A stretch of 64,000 nt of DNA from positions 992,001 through 1,056,000 of the forward strand of contig NZ_CP046622.1 of the NCBI RefSeq assembly GCF_009755665.1, in the 5' to 3' direction. The notes beneath the pieces were generated by a model. The model worked only from the letters and a program-made list of their open reading frames with translations, was not told the origin of the DNA and searched no databases. Shown here piece by piece: positions 57,539 to 64,000 of this stretch. The position numbers and the translations under genes are program-made. The stretch's first letter is position 1, and each line of letters starts with the position of its first letter. Source of the stretch: Variovorax paradoxus. Lineage in GTDB: Bacteria; Pseudomonadota; Gammaproteobacteria; Burkholderiales; Burkholderiaceae_C.

Positions 57539-59521
57539 ATGACGGCCTGCTGCGGGGAGCGCCGGTGGATGGCCCATTGGTTCGCGGTGCTGTGGCTGGC
57601 CCTGCCGGTGGCAGCCCCGCTGTGTGCGGGCGCAGCGCAGCCGCCCTTTGCGAATGCAGCAGTGCCAGAGTCCGATGGCGCTGTCCACATCACGCGGGCC
57701 GAGCTGCTGTCCATCACGGGTACGGGCTATTCAGCCCCGCCGCGACGCATTGAGGACGCCGGGCTGCCGGTCGACGGATGGCAGGAAGTCAGCCTGCCGC
57801 ACACGGCCGAGCGCGAACTGGTTCCCACGCCGTCAGGCGGTGTGAACACCATCACTGATTGGTATCGCATAAACCTGGCCGGCTTGGCGCCCTCGGCGGA
57901 ACAGCCGCGCCTTCTCTACCTACCGCGTTGGAAGACCTTGGGCCGCATCGCGGTGTACGGCGACGGCGTGTTGCTCTACCAATCGCAAGGCAGTGCCGTG
58001 CACAACGGCTACAACCAGCCTCTGCTTGTGCCGCTGAACGCGGCGGCGAGCACGCCTTCTCCAAGTTCGGTGCTGATTCGGGTCGATCGTCTGCGAAGCA
58101 GCGGCAGCGGCTTTTCGACGGTATGGGTGGGTGACCGAGCTTCGCTGGGTTGGCGCTACCAGGTTCGCCAGTTGCTGCAAGTGCAGTTGCCGTTCATGGG
58201 CAGCGCCGCGTTCCTGGCGGTCGGCGCGTTCGCGTTCGCGGTGTGGCTGGGCAGGAGGCGCGAATTGCTCTACCTGCTGTTCTTTGCCATCTCGGCGCTC
58301 GCCTACTTGCGCACGCTCCATTATTTTGTGAGCGGCGATTACCTGCCTATTTCGGACGAATGGTTTGAATGGGTCACCGTTGTCTCGCTGCTCTGGCTGA
58401 TCATCCTCATTCACCTGTTCTTGCAGCGCTTGCATCAGCAGCGATCGGCCTGGCTCACCCGCTTGTCGGTCGCCCTGGCGCTGGCCTGCAGTGTCGTGAC
58501 GCTGCCGCACGCATCCAAGGCGATGCCAAGTCTCTACCTGCTCACGCCCCTGCTCAACCTGGCAGTGCTGCCCGTTGCGGTGCTGATCTTTGCAGTGAAC
58601 CTGCACAAGGCACTGCGCGCCAAGATGCCCGAAGGGCGACTGGTGGCGTGCTGGGCGGTGGCGGCCGTCGCATTCACTTCGTATGACGGGCTGCTGCAAA
58701 ACAACCTGGTCAGCCCGGAGAGCGTGTACACCTCACCCTACGCCATCATCAGCCTGTTCTTCATCTTCTCGTACATCATCTTCCAGCGGTACACGGGCGC
58801 GTTCGCCGAAGTGGGCCGGCTGAACAAGGGCCTGGCGCAGCGACTGCAGGCGCGCGAGACCGAGCTCGAGCAAAGCTACCAGCGGCTGCGCGCGATCGAG
58901 AACGAGCAAATGCTGGGTGCCGAGCGCCGGCGCCTGATGCAGGACATGCACGATGGACTGGGGTCGTCACTGATCAGTGCCATCCGTTCGGTCGAGCAAG
59001 GCGCCATGACCGGCACCGAGATCTCCGGCGTGCTCAAGGGCTGTATGGACGATCTGAAGCTGGCCATCGATTCGATGGAAAGCGTGGATGCCGATCTGCT
59101 GCTGTTACTGGCAACCTTGCGCTTTCGCCTGGCACCGCGCATCGAGAGCGCCGGGCTTGCGTTGCGCTGGGAAGTGCAGTCGGTGCCTGCGTTGCCCTGG
59201 CTGAACCCCGGCAGTGCACTGCACATCCTGCGCATCATGCAGGAGTGCGTGGCCAATGTGCTGCGTCACACCCGGGCCACGACCATCCGCTTCAGCACCG
59301 CGATGGACGGGCGCGGCGTTTGCGTGGTGATCGAAGACAACGGCGAAGGCTTTGCCGTGGAGGAGGTCTTGCTTCGAAGAGGCCGGGGACTGCGCAACCA
59401 GCAGCAGCGCGCAACGGCCATCGGCGGCACCGTCAACTGGGTATCCGGCAGCGCCGGAACCCGCTTCACGCTCTGGTTGCCGCTTGAACAGGTCGCCGGC
59501 ACCGAATCCGTTCCCCAGTGA
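57539..59521 (+). CDS. 7TM-type membrane sensor histidine kinase (HisKA_3 / NarL-class)
   Basis: A 660-aa sensor. Signal peptide or first helix at about residues 12-32, an extracytoplasmic domain (about 35-210, 7TMR-DISMED2-like: WYRINLAGLAP, LYLPRWKTLGRIAVYGDG), seven closely spaced helices (about 215-425), a coiled coil (about 430-465), then the HisKA_3 box RRRLMQDMHDGLGSSL with H471. The C-terminal ATPase has VIEDNGEGF and GRGLRNQQQRA. Kinases of this class pair with NarL-type regulators; none is adjacent. An in-frame ATG at 57569 is an alternative start. Confidence 0.88.
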   Translation: MTACCGERRWMAHWFAVLWLALPVAAPLCAGAAQPPFANAAVPESDGAVHITRAELLSITGTGYSAPPRRIEDAGLPVDGWQEVSLPHTAERELVPTPSGGVNTITDWYRINLAGLAPSAEQPRLLYLPRWKTLGRIAVYGDGVLLYQSQGSAVHNGYNQPLLVPLNAAASTPSPSSVLIRVDRLRSSGSGFSTVWVGDRASLGWRYQVRQLLQVQLPFMGSAAFLAVGAFAFAVWLGRRRELLYLLFFAISALAYLRTLHYFVSGDYLPISDEWFEWVTVVSLLWLIILIHLFLQRLHQQRSAWLTRLSVALALACSVVTLPHASKAMPSLYLLTPLLNLAVLPVAVLIFAVNLHKALRAKMPEGRLVACWAVAAVAFTSYDGLLQNNLVSPESVYTSPYAIISLFFIFSYIIFQRYTGAFAEVGRLNKGLAQRLQARETELEQSYQRLRAIENEQMLGAERRRLMQDMHDGLGSSLISAIRSVEQGAMTGTEISGVLKGCMDDLKLAIDSMESVDADLLLLLATLRFRLAPRIESAGLALRWEVQSVPALPWLNPGSALHILRIMQECVANVLRHTRATTIRFSTAMDGRGVCVVIEDNGEGFAVEEVLLRRGRGLRNQQQRATAIGGTVNWVSGSAGTRFTLWLPLEQVAGTESVPQ

Positions 59522-59566
59522 TGCGGCCGACTTCGGCAGCTTTTTCAAAACCGGTATCGTTCTCAA

Positions 59567-60484
59567 ATGCTGAACACCCTTGGCCCCGACTGCCACTTCG
59601 GACAACGACTCGCATCGCAGTACGGCATCGACGCGGTTCAGTCCTTCGTGAGCAGGTCGCGCCGCGGCTGCGAATTGGGCGTTGCGCGCATGCGCTATGA
59701 GCTGCCGCACCTGTTCGTGCTGGCGCCCCTGCCCACCGAAGAAGCGTTCCTGCTCAGCGTGGAGATCAATCCGGGCGGCAGCCGGCGCGTCATCCGGGAC
59801 GGTAAAAGCCGGCAACTGGGCCTGCAGCAGGAGGGCGCTTTTCACATTGCCGATCTTTCACAGCGCGCCTCGGCCTATGTGAGCAGCCCGTTCCATTCGA
59901 TGTTCTTCCACCTGCCGCGCGCAACCATCGACGCGTTCACCGAAGAAATGGAGATGCCGCGTGTCGACCGGCTGGGCTGCGCCGCGGGCACGCTCGATCC
60001 GGTGGTCGCCAATCTGGGCCGGGCCATGCTGCCGGTGCTGTTGCATCCGCAGGATGCGAGCCGGCTGTTCGTGGAACACCTGGCGTTGGCGCTGAAGGCA
60101 CATGTGGTGCATGCCTACGGCGGCGTGGCCGGGCCGGCGCCGGCGCAGGCCCGAGGCCTCGCACTGTGGCAGGAGCGCCGCGCCAAGGCGTTTCTCATGG
60201 AGCACCTTGCCGACGACGTATCGCTGGGCGATGCGGCGCGCGAATGCGCGCTGTCGCGCAGCCACTTCAGCAAGGCGTTCAAGCAGACGACGGGGCAGAC
60301 GCCGCATGCATGGCTTGTAGCGCAGCGCGTGCAAGCGGCGCGCCGCCTGCTGGGGCAGCCGCATCTGCCGATTGCGGAGATTGCCACGGCCTGCGGCTTT
60401 TCCGACCAGAGCCATCTGACGCGGGTGTTTACCGCGCACACAGGCACGTCTCCCGCGCGCTGGCGGCGCATTAACGCGGGTTGA
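59567..60484 (+). CDS. AraC-family transcriptional regulator
   Basis: A 305-aa regulator with an N-terminal sensing domain (about residues 1-190) and a C-terminal double-HTH domain (about 200-300: DVSLGDAARECALSRSHFSKAFKQTTG and IAEIATACGFSDQSHLTRVFTAHTG). It starts 45 bp after the kinase gene, so the two may be co-transcribed, but it lacks a receiver domain and is not an ordinary two-component partner. Targets unknown. A duplicated GCGGGTTGATTC lies at its stop codon. Confidence 0.9.
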   Translation: MLNTLGPDCHFGQRLASQYGIDAVQSFVSRSRRGCELGVARMRYELPHLFVLAPLPTEEAFLLSVEINPGGSRRVIRDGKSRQLGLQQEGAFHIADLSQRASAYVSSPFHSMFFHLPRATIDAFTEEMEMPRVDRLGCAAGTLDPVVANLGRAMLPVLLHPQDASRLFVEHLALALKAHVVHAYGGVAGPAPAQARGLALWQERRAKAFLMEHLADDVSLGDAARECALSRSHFSKAFKQTTGQTPHAWLVAQRVQAARRLLGQPHLPIAEIATACGFSDQSHLTRVFTAHTGTSPARWRRINAG

Positions 60485-60517
60485 TTCGCGGGTTGATTCG
60501 CGCACCGCGCGGATGGT

Positions 60518-61426
60518 TCAGAGCGACCTCGGCAGCAGCGCCGGAACCAGCTGCCGGTTCAGCTGCTTCACCCACCACTGGAGCGCCTTTCCCTTGGCGC
60601 CGGTCTTCCACGCGAGCCAGAACGCCTCGGGCGCGCGCGGCTCTTCGGTCTGCAGCTCGATGAGCGTGCCGCGCTTCAGTTCGCCCTCGATGCAGGCCCG
60701 GGGCAAAAACCCGTGCCCGAGGCCCGCGGCCTGGCAGGCGATCTTCGCGGCCATGGTAGGTACGGCCACGCGGTGCTGGCCGGCCAGAAGCCCCACGGTA
60801 CGGTCGGAGAGGATGCGCGCACTGTCGCTCACCACGATGGCGTTGTGTTCGAGCAGGTCGCCGCGATGCAGCGGCCGCTCCAGCCGGGTCAGCGGATGCG
60901 TGGGCGCGACGCAGAAGGCGAACTCGAGGCTGCCTACCATCACCGCCTGGTAGCCCCCGCCGGCCGGCCCTTCGCCTGCGGCGATGACGATGTCGGCGCG
61001 TCCCTCGCGCAGTGCCTCCCAGCTGCCGGTGAGCGCCTCGCACCCAATGCGCAGCCGCGTGCCGCAGCGCAACGCCTCGAACGCGCGAATGTCGTCGATC
61101 AATGCCTGTGTAGGAACCAGCGAGTCGTGCACCAGCCGCAGTTCCGACTCGAACCCGGTGGCGATCTGCCGCATGCGCGATTCGAGATCGCCGGCGGCGC
61201 CGAGCAGCCAGCGGCCTTCCTTCAGCATTTCTTCGCCGGCCGCGGTGAGCGTCACGCGCGGCCCGTTGCGCACGAACAGCAGCATGCCCAGCTGCTCCTC
61301 GAGCTTGCCCACGGCGTACGAGATGGTCGAGGGCACCTTGCTCAGGCGCGTGCCCGCGGCGGCGAACGAGCCGTGGCGTGCGATGGCGTCCACCAGTTCG
61401 ATGGCTTCGAGACTGAGCTTGAGCAC
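60518..61426 (-). CDS. LysR-family transcriptional regulator
   Basis: A 302-aa regulator. HTH at about residues 1-60 (LVDAIARHGSFAAAGTRLSKVPSTISYAVGKLE), then the substrate-binding-like effector domain (about 90-295). Similar in style to the YhaJ/DhcR-type proteins often found next to pirin genes. Divergent from the pirin operon; a 10-bp-arm palindrome 21 bp upstream of its start is a good operator candidate for both directions. Confidence 0.92.
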   Translation of the reverse strand: MLKLSLEAIELVDAIARHGSFAAAGTRLSKVPSTISYAVGKLEEQLGMLLFVRNGPRVTLTAAGEEMLKEGRWLLGAAGDLESRMRQIATGFESELRLVHDSLVPTQALIDDIRAFEALRCGTRLRIGCEALTGSWEALREGRADIVIAAGEGPAGGGYQAVMVGSLEFAFCVAPTHPLTRLERPLHRGDLLEHNAIVVSDSARILSDRTVGLLAGQHRVAVPTMAAKIACQAAGLGHGFLPRACIEGELKRGTLIELQTEEPRAPEAFWLAWKTGAKGKALQWWVKQLNRQLVPALLPRSL

Positions 61427-61446
61427 GGCAAGTCCTTCAAGAATTG

Positions 61447-61469
61447 AATCATCGAAAAATTCGATGATT
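61447..61469. promoter_or_regulatory. Palindrome, likely LysR-type operator
   Basis: AATCATCGAA and TTCGATGATT are perfect inverted arms of 10 bp separated by AAA, within the LysR/pirin divergent promoter. The outer ATC and GAT parts include the T-N11-A layout of LysR boxes. A second run of similar half-sites (CGAAGCGATTGTGAATC) is further right but much weaker. Confidence 0.7.
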
Positions 61470-61592
61470 GACGGCTAAAAGTTTCGTCAACAGGCCTTGG
61501 TGAAAGAAAGATGATTCAGCCATGCCTCAGAGATTCTTCTCCGAAGCGATTGTGAATCACATCGAACCAAACAACCACCAAGGACCTCAATC

Positions 61593-62312
61593 ATGTTGGA
61601 AATTCGCAGCGCCAATGACCGCGGACTTGCAGACTTCGGCTGGCTCAAGTCCCGCCACACCTTTTCTTTTGGCCACTACCACGACCCGGAGCAAGAGGGC
61701 TTCTCCGATCTGCTGGTGATCAATGACGACCGCGTGCATCCCGGCCGCGGCTTCGGCACCCACCCGCACCGCGACATGGAAATCTTCTCGTACGTGCTCG
61801 ACGGCGCGCTCGAGCACAAGGACTCCATGGGCACCGGTTCCATCATCCGCCCCGGCGATGTTCAGATGATGAGCGCCGGTACCGGCGTGCGCCACAGCGA
61901 GTTCAATTCGTCCGCCACCGATCCGCTGCATTTCCTGCAGATCTGGATCGTGCCGAACGCCAAGGGCGTTGCACCGCGCTATCAGCAGGTGCACTTTGCG
62001 CCCGAAGAAAAGCGCGGCCGCCTCCGGCTGATCGTCTCGCCCGAGGGCACCGACGGTTCGCTGGCCGTGCACCAGGACGCCCGCGTCTACTCCGGCCTGT
62101 TCGACGGCGATGAAGCCACCTCGCTCACGCTCGGCCCCAATCGCCACGCCTATGTGCATGTGGCGCGCGGCAGCGTCGAAGTCAACGGCCAGCGGCTGGG
62201 CGAGGGCGACGGTGCGCGGGTGCGCGGCGAACAGCGGCTCGACCTGGCGCGCGGCCAGGGCGCCGAGGTGCTGGTGTTCGACCTGCGCCCGAAAGAGTTG
62301 CCTTCCTTCTGA
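61593..62312 (+). CDS. Pirin-family protein (YhaK/quercetin 2,3-dioxygenase-like)
   Basis: A 239-aa bicupin. The N-terminal pirin domain has the metal-binding set in GFGTHPHRDMEIFSYVLDG and HKDSMGTGSIIRPGDVQMMSAGTGV; the C-terminal cupin (about 150-235) completes the fold. Members include the redox-sensitive YhaK and enzymes with quercetinase activity. First gene after the divergent LysR regulator and 139 bp ahead of the isochorismatase-family gene; probably induced through the palindrome at 61447. Confidence 0.92.
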   Translation: MLEIRSANDRGLADFGWLKSRHTFSFGHYHDPEQEGFSDLLVINDDRVHPGRGFGTHPHRDMEIFSYVLDGALEHKDSMGTGSIIRPGDVQMMSAGTGVRHSEFNSSATDPLHFLQIWIVPNAKGVAPRYQQVHFAPEEKRGRLRLIVSPEGTDGSLAVHQDARVYSGLFDGDEATSLTLGPNRHAYVHVARGSVEVNGQRLGEGDGARVRGEQRLDLARGQGAEVLVFDLRPKELPSF

Positions 62313-62451
62313 CATCGCACAGGCGCCCGTGGCCGGCGCGGACGGCAAATGTCCAAACGGCCTCACTAATCGACAAGACACGCATCGGCGCCGAAACGAC
62401 GATGCATGACAACGCAAGACCCAATTTTTTCACCAACTCACGGAGAGTTCC

Positions 62452-63105
62452 ATGTCCATCAAAGCCACCCCCACCGCCGGTTCCAAGCTGCTGACTCCCG
62501 CCGACCACACGCTGGTCATGATCGACTTCCAGTCGCAGATGGCATTTGCCACGCACTCGATCGACGCGGTCAACCTGCGCAACAACGCCGCACTCGTGGC
62601 CAATGCGGCGGCCGGTTTCGGCGTGCCGACTATCCTCACCACCGTGGCCGAGAAGAGCTTCTCGGGCCCCATGTTCAGCGAGATAACCGATGCCTTCCCG
62701 GGCCAGAAAATGCTCGACCGCACCTCGATGAACACCTGGGAAGACGCCGCGGTGATCGACCGCGTGAACGAGATCGGCAAGAAGCGCATCGTGCTGTCCG
62801 GCCTCTGGACGGGCGTGTGCATCGTCGGCCCGGCACTGTCGGCCATCGACCAGGGCTTCGAGGTGTTCGTGATTGCCGATGCGTGCGGCGATGTGTCCAC
62901 CGAGGCGCACAACCGCGCCATGGACCGCATGGTGCAGGCCGGCGCGCAGCCGATGACCTCGCTGCAATACCTGCTCGAGCTGCAGCGCGACTGGGCCCGC
63001 ACCGACACCTACGAACTCACCACCGGCATCGCGAAGAAGTTCGGCGGTGCCTACGGCTTGGGCGTAACCTACGCCAAGACCATGTTCGGCGCCCACGAAG
63101 GCTGA
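62452..63105 (+). CDS. Isochorismatase-family hydrolase (YcaC-like)
   Basis: A 217-aa cysteine hydrolase. D25 in LVMIDFQSQM and nucleophile C123 in LSGLWTGVCIVGPAL are two members of the family Asp-Lys-Cys triad; I cannot assign the Lys with certainty. The N-terminal TPADHTLVMIDFQ and the FVIADACGDVSTEAHNRAMDRM region are typical of YcaC, an octameric hydrolase of unknown substrate. Part of the pirin-hydrolase-XapX-amidohydrolase run. Confidence 0.9.
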   Translation: MSIKATPTAGSKLLTPADHTLVMIDFQSQMAFATHSIDAVNLRNNAALVANAAAGFGVPTILTTVAEKSFSGPMFSEITDAFPGQKMLDRTSMNTWEDAAVIDRVNEIGKKRIVLSGLWTGVCIVGPALSAIDQGFEVFVIADACGDVSTEAHNRAMDRMVQAGAQPMTSLQYLLELQRDWARTDTYELTTGIAKKFGGAYGLGVTYAKTMFGAHEG

Positions 63106-63121
63106 TGGCCGGGTGAACGGA

Positions 63122-63400
63122 ATGAAGCCCTACGTCCTGTCGCTCGCGCTCGGCCTGCTGGTCGGTGTGATTTACGCACTGTTCCAGGTGCGCTCGCCGG
63201 CCCCGCCGGTCATCGCCCTCGTGGGGCTGCTCGGCATCTTGCTCGGCGAGCAGATCCCGCCGCTCATCAAGAGCGTGATCAAGCCCGATGCCGTGGCCAC
63301 CTCGTGGCTGAGGCACCAGGTCAAGCCGCATGTGTTCGGCGAACTGCCGCAATGCGCCAAGGCCGAGACCGGCACCTTGGCCGGAAAGAAGGACACCTGA
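63122..63400 (+). CDS. XapX-domain (DUF1427) small membrane protein
   Basis: A 92-aa protein. The first 50 residues are the XapX domain: two membrane helices in YVLSLALGLLVGVIYALFQV and PVIALVGLLGILLGEQ. A soluble tail with VKPHVFGELPQCAK follows. Family function unknown; it is frequently next to isochorismatase-type and amidohydrolase genes. GTG at 63113 is an alternative start. 16 bp after the preceding stop and 1 bp before the next start, so it belongs to the operon. Confidence 0.85.
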   Translation: MKPYVLSLALGLLVGVIYALFQVRSPAPPVIALVGLLGILLGEQIPPLIKSVIKPDAVATSWLRHQVKPHVFGELPQCAKAETGTLAGKKDT

Positions 63401-63401
63401 C

Positions 63402-64000
63402 ATGGCCGGCACCACCGCCCCTCAACTGATCCTGCACAACGGCCGCTTCACCACGCTGGACCGCGCCAACCCCGTGGCCGACGCCGTGGCCATTGCGGAC
63501 GGCCGCTTCACCCGCGTGGGCCGCGCGCAAGACATCCTGCCGCTGGCGGACGGCAGCACCAAGGTCATCGACCTGCAGGGCAGGCGCGTGCTGCCGGGCC
63601 TCATCGACAACCACCTGCACATCATTCGCGGCGGGCTCAACTTCAACCTCGAACTGCGCTGGGACGGCGTGCGCAGCCTCGCCGACGCCATGGCGATGCT
63701 GAAGCGCCAGGTCGCGATCACGCCCGCGCCGCAATGGGTGCGCGTGGTGGGCGGTTTCACCGAACACCAGTTCGTTGAAAAGCGCTTGCCGACCATCGAA
63801 GAGCTCAACGCCGTGGCGCCCGACACGCCGGTGTTCCTCTTGCACCTGTACGACCGCGCGTTGCTCAACGGCGCGGCGCTGCGTGCGGTGGGCTACACCA
63901 GGGACACGCCCGCACCGCCCGGCGGAGAAATCGTGCGCGATGCGGCCGGCAACCCGACCGGGCTGCTGCTGGCCAAGCCCAACGCGAGCATCCTCTACGC
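63402..64000 (+). CDS. YtcJ-like amidohydrolase, 5' part only (runs off the right edge)
   Basis: The first 199 residues of a metal-dependent amidohydrolase of the YtcJ/Amidohydro_3 type. The beta-sandwich strand LILHNGRFTTLDRANPVADAV opens the protein, followed by the metal-binding LPGLIDNHLHI (HxH motif). A region RWDGVRSLADAMAMLKRQ then leads into the barrel. Starts one base after the XapX stop, so it is translated with the operon. Substrate unknown; the family acts on formamide, hydantoin and related amide bonds. Confidence 0.88.
   Translation, partial: MAGTTAPQLILHNGRFTTLDRANPVADAVAIADGRFTRVGRAQDILPLADGSTKVIDLQGRRVLPGLIDNHLHIIRGGLNFNLELRWDGVRSLADAMAMLKRQVAITPAPQWVRVVGGFTEHQFVEKRLPTIEELNAVAPDTPVFLLHLYDRALLNGAALRAVGYTRDTPAPPGGEIVRDAAGNPTGLLLAKPNASILY

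Noticed and set aside
60473..60500. Duplicated GCGGGTTGATTC at the AraC stop as a regulatory site
   Set aside because: Only a two-unit direct repeat across a stop codon, with no palindrome or promoter context.

Overview
The window is GC-rich bacterial chromosome, most like a Comamonadaceae betaproteobacterium and probably Variovorax or a close relative. This rests on base composition, on the family mix (GcvA-like LysR, MocR, DUF2917, DUF2905, XapX and DUF6279 proteins) and on a long inverted intergenic repeat of a kind I associate with that group. No rRNA, tRNA, CRISPR array, transposase or integrase was recognised, so the taxonomic call is an inference.

Layout. 1-11 kb: the 5' part of a sensor kinase coupled to miaB, a two-gene RND efflux operon (adaptor and pump, no outer-membrane channel), then a leftward run of pteridine reductase, folB, ttcA, a DUF4136 lipoprotein and a histidine phosphatase. 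11-16 kb: a MidA/NDUFAF7-type methyltransferase, a 0.56 kb inverted repeat, a TauD/TfdA dioxygenase, a HisN-like phosphatase with a DUF2905 protein, and a ROK protein. 16-24 kb: a MocR regulator divergent from a DUF2917 gene, the overlapping trehalose operon otsB-GH15-otsA, cca, and ompW. 24-36 kb: a GST, MgtC-like protein, soluble lytic transglycosylase, 5-formyl-THF cyclo-ligase, a LysR/DUF2917 pair, a BLUF photoreceptor divergent from an FNR/CRP-type regulator, a DUF6279 lipoprotein, glmU, an Lrp regulator and glmS.

36-47 kb is a carbohydrate block: GH3 beta-glucosidase, GH144-type glucanase, GH15, an SbmA/YddA-like ABC exporter with a degenerate ATPase, an S15-like hydrolase without an obvious catalytic His, and a GH13 alpha-glucosidase. 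Four of these genes form one tightly overlapping rightward operon. GH144 plus GH3 suggests turnover of beta-1,2-glucan, while GH15 and GH13 point to alpha-glucans or trehalose.

47.8-57.5 kb looks like an accessory island. It has low gene density, orphan and broken genes and short dispersed repeats. It carries two GNAT genes (one intact, one deleted) preceded by the same repeat, two RDD membrane proteins, a rifampin ADP-ribosyltransferase (arr), a tiny 52-aa membrane protein, and an unrecognised 800-aa protein with a PD-(D/E)XK nuclease-like core. That protein is the best candidate here for an undescribed, possibly defensive, function.

57.5-64 kb returns to ordinary chromosome: a 7TM-type histidine kinase, an AraC regulator, and a LysR regulator divergent from a pirin-isochorismatase-XapX-amidohydrolase run that leaves the window. 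A 10-bp-arm palindrome in that divergent promoter is a likely LysR operator.
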